This document shows positions 16,265 to 25,569 of a stretch of DNA of 64,000 bases, one piece after another. A model generated the notes under the pieces. The model was not told the DNA's origin, searched no databases, and worked only from the letters and a program-made list of their open reading frames with translations. Both the position numbers and the translations under genes were made by a program. Every line of letters starts with the position of its first letter. Position 1 is the first letter of the stretch. This DNA comes from Cupriavidus sp. D384 (GTDB lineage: Bacteria; Pseudomonadota; Gammaproteobacteria; Burkholderiales; Burkholderiaceae), in NCBI RefSeq assembly GCF_001652915.1, contig NZ_BBQI01000091.1, forward strand, positions 1 to 64,000. Reading direction: 5' to 3'.

Positions 16265-18329
16265 CAGTGATCGTCAGCGTCAAAAGCACCAGCATGCCGA
16301 TGATCATCGCGAAAGCGTAATGGTAGATGTAACCGGACTGCAGGTAACGGCTGGCCGCGGCGAACGATGCCACCACACGGGCCGAACCATTGACGAACAG
16401 GCCGTCGATGAAGCTCTGGTCACCGCCCTTCCACAGGCCGGTACCCAGCAGACGCGCGCCACGGGCAAACACCGCCTCGTTGATCGCATCCATGTAGTAC
16501 TTGTTCTCGAGCAGGTTGTAGAGACCCGAGAAGCGTTGCTTGATCGCGGCAGGGATGTCCGGGCGCTTCATGTAGAAGAACCACGACAGCACCACACCGG
16601 CGATTGCCAGCCACAGCACCGGGGTCGTCAGCGAGTGAATCGCCATGGGCACCCAGCCGTGGAACGCTTCCTTCAGTTCTTCCATGGCGTGGTGGTTCTC
16701 GCCGACGAAGATCACGTCCTTGAATGCCAGGCCATGCTTGAAGAAGTCACCGAACAGCATCGGCTCGATGGCGATGGCGCCAACGATCACCGACGGGATG
16801 GCCAGCAGCACCAGCGGCAGCGTCACCACCCACGGCGTCTCGTGCGGCTTCTGGCCCGGGGCCAGACCGTGATGGTGGTCGTCGCCGTGCGATTCCTCTT
16901 CTTCCTCGTGATGGTCGTGATGCGCGTGCGGCTTGCCGAAACGCTCTTCACCGTGGAACACCAGGAAGTACATGCGGAACGAGTAGAAGGCGGTCACGAA
17001 CACACCGGCCAGCACCGCGAAGTACGCGAAGCCCGAACCCGCCAGGTGCGACTCGGCCACGGCCTCGATGATCGAGTCCTTGGAATAGAAGCCCGAGAAG
17101 AACGGCGTGCCGATCAGCGCCAGCGAACCCACCAGCGACGTGATCCACGTGATCGGCATGTACTTGCGCAGGCCGCCCATGTTGCGGATGTCCTGGTCGT
17201 GGTGCATGCCGATGATGACCGAACCGGCGGCCAGGAACAGCAGCGCCTTGAAGAATGCGTGGGTCATCAGGTGGAACACGGCCACCGAGTAGGCAGAGGC
17301 ACCCAGCGCCACGGTCATGTAGCCCAGCTGCGACAGCGTGGAGTACGCCACCACACGCTTGATGTCGTTCTGGATGATGCCCAGGAAACCCATGAACAGT
17401 GCCGTGATCGCGCCGATGATCATCACGAACGACAGTGCCGTATCCGACAGTTCGAACAGCGGCGACATGCGCGACACCATGAAGATGCCGGCGGTCACCA
17501 TGGTTGCCGCGTGGATCAGCGCCGAGATCGGGGTCGGGCCTTCCATCGAGTCGGGCAGCCACACGTGCAGCGGGAACTGCGCCGACTTGCCCATCGCGCC
17601 GATGAACAGGCAGATGCAGGCCACGGTGATCATCAGCCAGTCGGTGCCCGGGAAGATCACGGCTGCCAGTTGCTCGCGCTGCGAGAACACGTCCGTGTAG
17701 TTCATGCTGCCGCTGTATGCGAGCAGCAGGCCGATACCGAGGATGAAGCCGAAGTCACCCACGCGGTTGACCAGGAACGCCTTCAGGTTGGCGAAGATCG
17801 CGGTCGGACGCGTGTACCAGAAGCCGATCAGCAGGTACGACACCAGGCCCACGGCTTCCCAGCCGAAGAACAGCTGCAGGAAGTTGTTGCTCATCACCAG
17901 CATCAGCATCGAGAAGGTGAAAAGCGAGATGTAGGCGAAGAACCGGTTGTAGCCAGGGTCCCCTTCCATGTAGCCGACGGTGTAGATGTGCACCATCAGC
18001 GAGACGAAGGTCACCACGACCATCATCATCGCGGTGAGGGAATCGACCAGGAAGCCGACTTCCATCTTCAGCGAGCCGATGGTCATCCACTCGTACACGG
18101 TGGCGTTGTAGCCGGCGCCGTTCATGACGTCGAGCAGCACCATCACCGACAGGACGAACGAGACAGCGACACCGAGGATCGTTGCCGAGTGGGCCATGAT
18201 CCGGCCGCCGCGCGTCTCGGAGGAGAACGTGCCGAAGAACTTGGTACCGAACAGACCGGCTATCGCGGCACCGGCGAGCGGTGCCAGCGCGATCGCCAGC
18301 AGCAGGTTGGGGTTGAGCGTGGTTGCCAT
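16245..18329 (-). CDS. nuoL: NADH-quinone oxidoreductase subunit L
   Basis: This 694-residue subunit is the distal proton channel and carries the long lateral helix that spans the membrane arm. Typical segments include FFGWEAVGLVSYLLIGFW, KSAQFPLHVWLPDSMEGPTP and KRVVAYSTLSQLGYM. A His/Glu-rich cytoplasmic loop (HAHHDHHEEEEESHGDDHHH) lies near residues 470-490, longer than in E. coli. The C-terminal helix ends at a stop generated inside a 14-bp duplication. Next to nuoK and nuoM in one operon. Confidence 0.96.
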   Translation of the reverse strand: MATTLNPNLLLAIALAPLAGAAIAGLFGTKFFGTFSSETRGGRIMAHSATILGVAVSFVLSVMVLLDVMNGAGYNATVYEWMTIGSLKMEVGFLVDSLTAMMMVVVTFVSLMVHIYTVGYMEGDPGYNRFFAYISLFTFSMLMLVMSNNFLQLFFGWEAVGLVSYLLIGFWYTRPTAIFANLKAFLVNRVGDFGFILGIGLLLAYSGSMNYTDVFSQREQLAAVIFPGTDWLMITVACICLFIGAMGKSAQFPLHVWLPDSMEGPTPISALIHAATMVTAGIFMVSRMSPLFELSDTALSFVMIIGAITALFMGFLGIIQNDIKRVVAYSTLSQLGYMTVALGASAYSVAVFHLMTHAFFKALLFLAAGSVIIGMHHDQDIRNMGGLRKYMPITWITSLVGSLALIGTPFFSGFYSKDSIIEAVAESHLAGSGFAYFAVLAGVFVTAFYSFRMYFLVFHGEERFGKPHAHHDHHEEEEESHGDDHHHGLAPGQKPHETPWVVTLPLVLLAIPSVIVGAIAIEPMLFGDFFKHGLAFKDVIFVGENHHAMEELKEAFHGWVPMAIHSLTTPVLWLAIAGVVLSWFFYMKRPDIPAAIKQRFSGLYNLLENKYYMDAINEAVFARGARLLGTGLWKGGDQSFIDGLFVNGSARVVASFAAASRYLQSGYIYHYAFAMIIGMLVLLTLTITGVIGTK

Positions 18330-18388
18330 AGGACGCTTATTGGTGTGCGGTCGGGATGCAGTCTTGGTTCATGTCGTGAGCGTTCATG

Positions 18389-18694
18389 TCAGCCCTTGAG
18401 GGTATCCATGTCGTCCACATTGATCGTGTCCAGGTTACGGAACAGCACGACCAGGATTGCCAGACCGATTGCCGACTCGGCGGCGGCCACCGTAAGGATG
18501 AAGAAAACGAAAACCTGTCCGGCCAGGTCGCCCATGTAGTGCGAGAAGGCGACGAAATTCATGTTCACCGCAAGCAGCATCAGTTCGAGCGCCATCAGCA
18601 GCACGATGACGTTCTTGCGGTTCAGGAAGATGCCAACGATGCTGATCGCGAACAGGATGGCACCGAGGACGAGAAAGTGAGCGAGAGACAGCAC
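18389..18694 (-). CDS. nuoK: NADH-quinone oxidoreductase subunit K
   Basis: This 101-residue membrane subunit has three helices and the conserved glutamates (in LLMALELMLLAVN and AAAESAIGLA) of the proton path near the quinone site. The start is taken as GTG at 18694 because it gives the family length and N-terminus (M/V-LSLAHFLVLGA), and GGAG lies upstream. An earlier in-frame ATG overlaps nuoJ and would add 15 unrelated residues. Confidence 0.93.
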   Translation of the reverse strand: MLSLAHFLVLGAILFAISIVGIFLNRKNVIVLLMALELMLLAVNMNFVAFSHYMGDLAGQVFVFFILTVAAAESAIGLAILVVLFRNLDTINVDDMDTLKG

Positions 18695-18710
18695 AGCGGG
18701 TTCTCCGGGC

Positions 18711-19352
18711 TTAGTTCTTGTTGGCGGACGCAGCAGCATCCGCTTCGGCCCGGCCCTCGGCCGGCATCTTCACCATGCGCACGCGCTCGTCGCGGCGTAC
18801 ACGCAGCTGGGCACCAACGTCCTGCGCCTTGACGTCCTTGCGGCGGCGCAGCGTCAGGGCCACGGCGGCCACGATCGCCACCAAAAGGATGATGCCGGCC
18901 ACTTCGAAGGCGTACACGTAGTCGGTGTAGATCAGCTTGCCCAGTGCGGCGGTGTTCGAATAGTTCGGGTCCTGCGCGCCCGGCGGCAGCACGGCGTTGG
19001 TGGTGCCGATGAAGTTGCGCACCAGCACGATGGCCATTTCGGCGATGATCAGCGCGCCAACGATCGATGCCATCGGCACGTATGTCCAGAAGTCGCGGCG
19101 CAGGTGCTCGATATCGATATCGATCATCATCACCACGAACAGGAACAGCACCATCACGGCGCCTACGTAGACCAGCACTAGCAGGATGGCGAGGAACTCG
19201 GCCTTCAGGATCATCCAGATCGCCGCGGCGGTGAAGAACGCCAGGACGAGGAACAGTGCGGAGTGCACCGGGTTCTTTGCCGTGATGACTTTCAGTGCGG
19301 AGAGCACCAGCACCAGGGCAAAGGCATAGAAGATGGCTGTCGTGAGTTCCAT
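18711..19352 (-). CDS. nuoJ: NADH-quinone oxidoreductase subunit J
   Basis: This 213-residue membrane subunit starts MELTTAIFYAFA. Five helices are expected, with the conserved VLVYVGAVMVLFLFVVMM in TM3. The C-terminal tail of about 45 residues is charged and Ala-rich. The ATG at 19352 is chosen by family length. A 164-base gap holding strong hairpins separates it from nuoI. Confidence 0.94.
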   Translation of the reverse strand: MELTTAIFYAFALVLVLSALKVITAKNPVHSALFLVLAFFTAAAIWMILKAEFLAILLVLVYVGAVMVLFLFVVMMIDIDIEHLRRDFWTYVPMASIVGALIIAEMAIVLVRNFIGTTNAVLPPGAQDPNYSNTAALGKLIYTDYVYAFEVAGIILLVAIVAAVALTLRRRKDVKAQDVGAQLRVRRDERVRMVKMPAEGRAEADAAASANKN

Positions 19353-19516
19353 GGTCCCTATCGGATCCTCTTTGGGCCGCGCCGGTCCGGACTGCCCTTC
19401 GGGGCGTCCGCGCCTTGCGCGACTTGCTTCTCTTGGTTGTGCCCCTTGCGGGGCCACTTCAAATTCGTTGCCGGGAGCAGCACACCGCGTGCCCTGCTCC
19501 CGTCCCGCCGTGACGC
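19353..19516. other. Structured spacer between nuoI and nuoJ
   Basis: No gene is seen. On the minus strand the spacer holds a 9-bp perfect stem, CGGGAGCAG/CTGCTCCCG (arms 19494-19502 and 19472-19480), just after the nuoI stop, then GCCCC-GCAA-GGGGC with a GNRA-type loop and GCCC-CGAA-GGGC. None has a T-run, so they are not canonical terminators. Confidence 0.7.
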
Positions 19517-20008
19517 TTAGCGGTACTTCGCGTCCGCGGCCTTGGCTGCGGCGATCTGCGGCTCGTAGCGGTCGCCCACTGCCAGCAGCATGTCCTTGGT
19601 GAAGTACAGGTCACCGCGCTTTTCGCCGTGGTATTCGAAGATATGCGTTTCGACGACCGCGTCGACCGGGCAGGCTTCTTCGCAGAAGCCGCAGAAAATG
19701 CACTTGGTCAGATCGATGTCGTAGCGCGTGGTACGGCGGGTGCCGTCGTTACGCACATCCGATTCGATCGTGATGGCCAGGGCCGGGCACACCGCTTCGC
19801 ACAGCTTGCACGCGATGCAGCGCTCTTCCCCGTTCGGGTAGCGGCGCAGTGCGTGCAGGCCGCGGAAACGCGGCGACATCGGCGTCTTCTCTTCCGGGAA
19901 CTGGACAGTCACCTTCCGGGCGAAGAGATAGCGGCCGGTAAGTGCCATGCCCTTGAAGAGTTCCTTCAGGAGCAGGCTGTTGAAGAAGTCCTTGATGGCG
20001 AGCAGCAT
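19517..20008 (-). CDS. nuoI: NADH-quinone oxidoreductase subunit I
   Basis: This 163-residue peripheral-arm subunit carries two [4Fe-4S] clusters (N6a and N6b). The motifs are C64-C67-C70-C74 (CIACKLCEAVCP) and C103-C106-C109-C113 (CIFCGFCEEACP). The amphipathic N-terminal helix anchors it to the membrane. It follows nuoH by 71 bases. Confidence 0.97.
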   Translation of the reverse strand: MLLAIKDFFNSLLLKELFKGMALTGRYLFARKVTVQFPEEKTPMSPRFRGLHALRRYPNGEERCIACKLCEAVCPALAITIESDVRNDGTRRTTRYDIDLTKCIFCGFCEEACPVDAVVETHIFEYHGEKRGDLYFTKDMLLAVGDRYEPQIAAAKAADAKYR

Positions 20009-20079
20009 GACGATTGCTTCCTAAGTATTTCCGCGCGGTGCGCCCTGCCCGTTCGGGCGGCGCACCATCGCCTGGCCTC

Positions 20080-21144
20080 TTAGTGCCAGATGTTCCACGG
20101 CGACTTGATCCAGATCGCCACAATGATCAGCCACGCCACGGTCAGCGGAATGAAGATCTTCCAGCCCAGACGCATGATCTGGTCATACCGGTAACGCGGG
20201 AACGACGCACGGATCCAGATGAATACCGACAGCAGCAGGAAAACCTTGATCACCAGCCAGAAGAAGCCCGGGATCGCATTCGTGATCGCGCTCGAGAACG
20301 GCGGCGCCCAGCCACCGAGGAACATCAGCGAGGTCATCGTCGAGATGATGATCATGTTGATGTACTCGGCCAGGAAGAACAGCGCGAACGTCATGCCCGA
20401 ATATTCGATCATGTGACCGGCCACGATTTCCGACTCGCCTTCCACCACGTCGAACGGATGGCGGTTGGTTTCCGCCACGCCCGAGATGAAGTACACGGCG
20501 AACATCGGCAGCAGCGGCAGCCAGTTCCACGACAGGATGTTGATGCCCATGTTCGCGAAATAGCCAACGTTCTGGCTGTTCACGATCGTCGACAGGTTCA
20601 GGCTGCCGGCCACCATCAGCACGGTCACCAGCGCGAAGCCCATCGCGATTTCATACGACACCATCTGCGCAGCGGCACGCATCGCGCCGATGAACGCATA
20701 CTTCGAGTTCGATGCCCAGCCTGCCAGGATCACGCCGTACACGCCCACCGAGCTGATGGCCATCACGTACAGCAGACCGGCGTTGACGTCCGCCATCACC
20801 ACTTCGGGCTGGAACGGGATCACGGCCCAGACGGCCACTGCCGGTACCAGCACCATCAGCGGCGCAACCAGATACATCATCCGGTTGATCTGCGACGGGA
20901 ACATCACTTCCTTGAGCAGCAGCTTCAGCACGTCGGCGATCGGCTGCAGCAGGCCCAGCGGACCCACGCGGTTCGGGCCGATACGGACGTGCATCCAGCC
21001 GATCAGCTTGCGCTCCCACAGAATCAGGTAGGCCACGCACAGGAGCACCGGCACCACAATGACCACGGCACGGATCAGGATCCAGATCAGCGTCCAAGCG
21101 CTGCCGAAGATGGCCTGGCCCTGCGAGGTAATGAGATCGATCAT
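20080..21144 (-). CDS. nuoH: NADH-quinone oxidoreductase subunit H
   Basis: This 354-residue membrane subunit forms the quinone chamber with NuoB and NuoD. Characteristic sequences are ERKLIGWMHVRIGPNRVGP, DVNAGLLYVMAISSVGVYG, and ETNRHPFDVVEGESEIVAGH with the conserved acidic residues of the E-channel. About eight helices. It begins 18 bases after nuoG. Confidence 0.97.
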   Translation of the reverse strand: MIDLITSQGQAIFGSAWTLIWILIRAVVIVVPVLLCVAYLILWERKLIGWMHVRIGPNRVGPLGLLQPIADVLKLLLKEVMFPSQINRMMYLVAPLMVLVPAVAVWAVIPFQPEVVMADVNAGLLYVMAISSVGVYGVILAGWASNSKYAFIGAMRAAAQMVSYEIAMGFALVTVLMVAGSLNLSTIVNSQNVGYFANMGINILSWNWLPLLPMFAVYFISGVAETNRHPFDVVEGESEIVAGHMIEYSGMTFALFFLAEYINMIIISTMTSLMFLGGWAPPFSSAITNAIPGFFWLVIKVFLLLSVFIWIRASFPRYRYDQIMRLGWKIFIPLTVAWLIIVAIWIKSPWNIWH

Positions 21145-21162
21145 GTTGCTATCTCGCTCTTC

Positions 21163-23535
21163 TTATACGGTGGCCGTTGCGGCGGCACCCTGGCCGGCCG
21201 ACAGGTCGATGGCTTTCTCAACGGTGACGGTGCCGAACAGCGCGCCCAGCGTTGCAGCGGCCACGGTGGCGGCCGGCACGCGCACGGCGTTGGCCGGCAG
21301 CGTCTTTTCCAGCGCCGCGGGCAGCACCACGCTGGCACCGTCCTGCGTCACGCGCACCGGGTCGCCCGCCTGCACGCCCAGCTTGGCGAACAGTTCCGAC
21401 GACAGGCCCACCGTCATCGCGCGGCGCGCGGCAGCGGTCAGCTGCAGCGAGTCGGCACGACGTACGATCGGGTCGGCGTGGTAGATCGGCACATCGGCGA
21501 TACGCTCGATACCGTTGGCGGCGGCCGCCGTCACGCGGATCGCGGCGTCGGTGGCGTTGTTCAGCTGATCCGGGGCCAGCTTGACCAGCGCGGCGTCGCG
21601 CACGGCTTCAGCGGTCTCGAAGTCGAAGCCCGCCACGTCGAGCAGATTGCCCAGCACGCGCAGCACCTTCCAGCCCGGACGCGACTCACCCAGCGCGCGC
21701 ACCACGCCGTTGAAGCTCTGGGCACGGCCCTCGGCGTTCACGAACGTGCCGGCAGTCTCGGTGAACGGCGTGATCGGCAGGATCACGTCGGCGTATTGCA
21801 TGGCGGCTTCCGAGCGGAACGGCGACAGCACCACGACCGTACCAGCCTGCTGCAGCGCGGCCACGGCCTTGCGCGCATCGGCGGTATCGAACTCGACTTC
21901 GGCGTTCAGCACGACGTAGGCCTTGCGCGGCGCTTCGAACATCGCCTGGGCATTGGCACCGCCCTGCTGCGGCAGCGCGCCGGCGATGTAGCCGCCGACG
22001 GTGTTGGCCGCTTCGGTCAGGAAGCCCAGCGTGGCGCCCGTTTCCGTGGCGATCCACTGAGCCAGCGCATGCAGCGCCGAGAATTGCGGGTGACGCACGG
22101 CTTCGTTACCGAGGAACACGGCACGGCGCTCGCCCGACAGCAGCGCATCGGCCACCGTCCTGGCGGCATCGCCACCGTCGAAGCCATCGGTACCGGCCGG
22201 AGCGGCCACGCCCTTGGCGGCGGCCACGGCACGGGCCACACCAGCCAGTGCGGCGGTCCAGCCCGAAGGCGCCACGTCGATACGTGCGGCCAGCGGCATC
22301 AGCAGGTCTTCACCGCCGGTGCCGATCACGGCCACGCGGGCGCCCTTCTTGACAGCCTGACGCAGGCGCGAAGCCAGCAGCGGCTGGTCCTTGCGCAGCG
22401 AGGCGCCAATCACCAGCGCGCGTTGCAGCGTGGTGACGTCGGCAACCGGCATGCCCAGCCACGGCGCGCCCTTCAGCGCGGCCGAAAAATCAGTCTGACG
22501 CAGGCGGAAGTCGACGTTGTCGCTACCCAGGCCGCGTACCAGCTTGCCCAGCAGGAACAGTTCTTCCAGCGTGCTGTGCGGGCTGGCGATGGCAGCGATC
22601 TGGTCGGCGCCGTGATCACGCTTGATGCTCGCCAGGCCATTGGCCACGTACTCGAGCGCGGTCTGCCAGTCCGTTTCCATCCACTGGCCACCCTGCTTGA
22701 GCATCGGGCGGGTCAGACGGTCGGCGCTGTTCACACCTTCGTACGAGAAGCGGTCCTTGTCGGAGATCCAGCACTCGTTGACGTCTTCGTTTTCCAGCGG
22801 CACCACGCGCATCACGCGCTGGTTCTTGGTCTGGACCACGAGGTTGGCGCCCACGCCGTCATGCGGCGACACCGACTTGCGGCGGCCCAGTTCCCACGTA
22901 CGTGCCGAATAACGGAACGGCTTGCTGGTCAGCGCGCCAACCGGGCACAGGTCGATCATGTTGCCGGACAGCTCCGAATCCACGGTCTGGCCGACGAACG
23001 TCGTGATTTCCGAGTGCTCGCCGCGGTTCAGCATGCCCAGCTCCATCACGCCGGCCACTTCCTGGCCAAAGCGCACGCAGCGGGTGCAGTGGATGCAGCG
23101 GGTCATCTCCTCCATGGAGATCAGCGGGCCCACGTTCTTGTGGAACACCACGCGCTTTTCTTCCTTGTAGCGCGACTCCGATGCACCGTAGCCCACGGCC
23201 AGATCCTGCAGCTGGCATTCGCCGCCCTGATCGCAGATCGGGCAGTCGAGCGGGTGATTGATCAGCAGGAATTCCATCACGGACTTCTGGGCCTTGACGG
23301 CCTTTTCGGAGTTCGTGAAGACCTTCATGCCGGGCGTCACCGGGGTGGCGCAGGCGGGCAGCGCCTTGGGCGCCTTTTCCACTTCGACCAGGCACATGCG
23401 GCAGTTCGCCGCGATGGACAGTTTGCGGTGGTAGCAGAAGTGCGGGATGTAGGTGCCCAGCTTGCGGGCTGCTTCCATCACGAGGCTGCCTTCCGCAACC
23501 TCAACCTTCTTGCCGTCGATCTCGAGTTCAACCAT
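21163..23535 (-). CDS. nuoG: NADH-quinone oxidoreductase subunit G
   Basis: This 790-residue subunit binds iron-sulfur clusters in the electron path from FMN. Residues 1-100 form a ferredoxin domain with C34, C45, C48 and C62; the His-Cys cluster is H94, C98, C101, C107; CIHCTRCVRFG and MIDLCPVGAL supply the [4Fe-4S] ligands. A molybdopterin-oxidoreductase-like domain without known cofactor follows from about residue 220. The ATG at 23535 is chosen because it starts the ferredoxin fold (MVELEIDGKKVEV) 13 bases after nuoF; the frame extends upstream inside nuoF without homology. Confidence 0.96.
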   Translation of the reverse strand: MVELEIDGKKVEVAEGSLVMEAARKLGTYIPHFCYHRKLSIAANCRMCLVEVEKAPKALPACATPVTPGMKVFTNSEKAVKAQKSVMEFLLINHPLDCPICDQGGECQLQDLAVGYGASESRYKEEKRVVFHKNVGPLISMEEMTRCIHCTRCVRFGQEVAGVMELGMLNRGEHSEITTFVGQTVDSELSGNMIDLCPVGALTSKPFRYSARTWELGRRKSVSPHDGVGANLVVQTKNQRVMRVVPLENEDVNECWISDKDRFSYEGVNSADRLTRPMLKQGGQWMETDWQTALEYVANGLASIKRDHGADQIAAIASPHSTLEELFLLGKLVRGLGSDNVDFRLRQTDFSAALKGAPWLGMPVADVTTLQRALVIGASLRKDQPLLASRLRQAVKKGARVAVIGTGGEDLLMPLAARIDVAPSGWTAALAGVARAVAAAKGVAAPAGTDGFDGGDAARTVADALLSGERRAVFLGNEAVRHPQFSALHALAQWIATETGATLGFLTEAANTVGGYIAGALPQQGGANAQAMFEAPRKAYVVLNAEVEFDTADARKAVAALQQAGTVVVLSPFRSEAAMQYADVILPITPFTETAGTFVNAEGRAQSFNGVVRALGESRPGWKVLRVLGNLLDVAGFDFETAEAVRDAALVKLAPDQLNNATDAAIRVTAAAANGIERIADVPIYHADPIVRRADSLQLTAAARRAMTVGLSSELFAKLGVQAGDPVRVTQDGASVVLPAALEKTLPANAVRVPAATVAAATLGALFGTVTVEKAIDLSAGQGAAATATV

Positions 23536-23548
23536 GTTCTGCCACGCT

Positions 23549-24844
23549 TCAGGAATGGGCCGGGACCATGCACTGCTTGTGTTCGACGTGATATTCGAAC
23601 TCTTTCCAGTAGTGCTTGAGCATGCCGCGTACCGGCATCGCCGCGGCATCGCCGAGCGCGCAAATCGTGCGACCCATGATGTTTTCCGCGACGTTATTGA
23701 GCAGGTCCAGATCTTCCTGGCGGCCTTCTCCGTGTTCAATACGATTCACCATGCGGTAGAGCCAGCCGGTGCCTTCACGGCACGGCGTGCACTGGCCGCA
23801 CGATTCTTCAAAGTAGAAATACGACAGGCGCAGCAGCGACCGCACCATGCAGCGCGTCTCGTCCATGACGATCACGGCGCCCGAGCCCAGCATCGAGCCG
23901 GCCTTGGCGATCGAGTCGTAGTCCATGGTCGACGCCATCATCAGGTCGGCCGGCACCACCGGTGCCGACGAACCGCCAGGGATGACCGCCTTGAGCGCCT
24001 TGCCACCGCGCATGCCGCCCGCCAGCTCCAGCAGTTCGGAGAACGGCGTGCCCAGCGGGATTTCGTAGTTGCCCGGACGCTGGACGTCGCCAGAGATCGA
24101 GAAGATCTTGGTGCCGCCGTTGTTCGGCTTGCCCATCTTCAGGTATTCCTCGGGGCCCACGGCCAGGAGGAACGGCACCGCGGCGAACGTCTCGGTGTTG
24201 TTGATCGTGGTCGGCTTGCCGTACAGGCCGAAGCTGGCCGGGAAAGGCGGCTTGAAACGCGGCTGGCCCTTCTTGCCTTCCAGCGATTCCAGCAGCGCGG
24301 TTTCCTCGCCGCAGATGTACGCACCGTAGCCGTGGTGGGCATGCAACTGGAAGTTGAAGCCCGATCCCAGGATGTTGTCGCCCAGGAAACCGGCGCGGCG
24401 TGCTTCCTCGAGGGCTTCCTCGAAGATCTTGTATTCGTTCCAGATTTCGCCGTGGATGTAGTTGTAGCCCACGGTGATACCCATCGCGTACGCCCCGATA
24501 GCCATGCCTTCGATCAGCGCATGCGGGTTGTAGCGGATGATGTCGCGGTCCTTGAACGTGCCCGGCTCGCCTTCGTCGGTATTGCAGACCAGGTACTTCT
24601 GGCCCGGGAACGAACGCGGCATGAAGCTCCACTTCAGGCCGGTCGGGAAACCCGCGCCGCCACGGCCACGCAGGCCCGAGGCCTTGACGTCGGCAATCAC
24701 CTGCTCGGGCGTTACCTTCTGTTCGAGGATACGGCGCAGCTGGGCATAGCCGCCGCGCTTGACGTAGTCCTCGAGGTGCCAGTTCTTGCCGTCCAGGCCG
24801 GCCAGGATCAGCGGCTTGATGTGACGGTCGTGCAGAGAGGTCAT
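23549..24844 (-). CDS. nuoF: NADH-quinone oxidoreductase subunit F
   Basis: This 431-residue subunit binds NADH, FMN and cluster N3. GLRGRGGAGFPTGLKWSF near residue 55-75 is the FMN/NADH glycine-rich site. ESCGQCTPCREGT near residue 350 with a later cysteine supplies the [4Fe-4S] ligands. It starts immediately after nuoE (one base between) and works with it as the NADH dehydrogenase module. Confidence 0.97.
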   Translation of the reverse strand: MTSLHDRHIKPLILAGLDGKNWHLEDYVKRGGYAQLRRILEQKVTPEQVIADVKASGLRGRGGAGFPTGLKWSFMPRSFPGQKYLVCNTDEGEPGTFKDRDIIRYNPHALIEGMAIGAYAMGITVGYNYIHGEIWNEYKIFEEALEEARRAGFLGDNILGSGFNFQLHAHHGYGAYICGEETALLESLEGKKGQPRFKPPFPASFGLYGKPTTINNTETFAAVPFLLAVGPEEYLKMGKPNNGGTKIFSISGDVQRPGNYEIPLGTPFSELLELAGGMRGGKALKAVIPGGSSAPVVPADLMMASTMDYDSIAKAGSMLGSGAVIVMDETRCMVRSLLRLSYFYFEESCGQCTPCREGTGWLYRMVNRIEHGEGRQEDLDLLNNVAENIMGRTICALGDAAAMPVRGMLKHYWKEFEYHVEHKQCMVPAHS

Positions 24845-24845
24845 G

Positions 24846-25352
24846 TTACTTGTCCCCCTTGGCGGCGGCTTCGGCCTTGAGCTCGTCGACCAGGGCGTCG
24901 AGCTTCTGGTCGCTCATGAAGCTGCACATGCGGGTGTTGTTGACGATCATCACCGGTGCGTCGCCGCAAGCGCCCATGCACTCGCCTTCCTTCAGCGTGA
25001 AGCAGCCATCAGCGGTGGTTTCGTTGTAGTCGATCCCGAGCTTGCGCTTCAGGTATTCGCCAGCCCGGTCGCCGCCCGACAGCGCGCACGGCAGGTTGGT
25101 GCAGACGGTGAGCTTGTACTTGCCCACCGGCTTGGTGTCATACATGTTGTAGAACGTGGCCACCTCTTCCACCCACACGGGCGGCATTTCCAGGTAGCTG
25201 GCGACGAACTGCATGACTTCGGGGGAAACCCAGCCCACCTCGCCCTGTGCCACGGCGAGTGCCGCCATCACGGCCGACTGCTTCTGGTCGGTCGGATACT
25301 TCGCGATCGCGCGATCGATTTCCTTGAGAGCTTCTGCTGATAGCATGGTCAT
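24846..25352 (-). CDS. nuoE: NADH-quinone oxidoreductase subunit E
   Basis: This 168-residue thioredoxin-like protein binds the [2Fe-2S] cluster N1a. The ligands are in CTNLPC and GECMGACG. The N-terminal helical region (IAKYPTDQKQSAVMAAL) and VEEVATFYNMY are typical. A 217-base gap separates it from the preceding nuoD, unusual in this otherwise compact operon. Confidence 0.96.
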   Translation of the reverse strand: MTMLSAEALKEIDRAIAKYPTDQKQSAVMAALAVAQGEVGWVSPEVMQFVASYLEMPPVWVEEVATFYNMYDTKPVGKYKLTVCTNLPCALSGGDRAGEYLKRKLGIDYNETTADGCFTLKEGECMGACGDAPVMIVNNTRMCSFMSDQKLDALVDELKAEAAAKGDK

Positions 25353-25569
25353 TGCAGTAATACGGCGAAGCCCAACCCTTTACGCCAGGCTTCGCTGGTT
25401 TGCAGCCGTCGCTGCCATGTTCTGCCGGCCCGGAACGCTCCAGCGCATTCCCTGCCGGTCCGTCGCAGGCCTGAGCCTGCCGCCACCATTACCGCCGGGG
25501 CCGGCCGAACACGCCCGGATCGTCGTCCGGGCAACGGCCTGTGACGGGATACCTTTCTGCCGGTATCCC
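25353..25569. other. Structured spacer between nuoD and nuoE
   Basis: No gene is seen in this 217-base gap. GGGATACC/GGTATCCC (25546-25553 and 25562-25569) forms an 8-bp stem directly after the nuoD stop, and GCCCGGA/TCCGGGC (25513-25519 and 25526-25532) forms a second. Neither is followed by a T-run on the minus strand. They may mark an mRNA processing or stabilising region. Confidence 0.65.

Noticed and set aside
14556..18539. A plus-strand open frame of more than 1300 codons opposite nuoL-nuoN
   Set aside because: It is antisense to three clear complex I genes and its product is His/Arg/Gln-rich with no domain; a by-product of GC-rich codon bias.
23536..23739. In-frame upstream extension of nuoG
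   Set aside because: It lies inside nuoF in another frame and precedes the conserved ferredoxin start.
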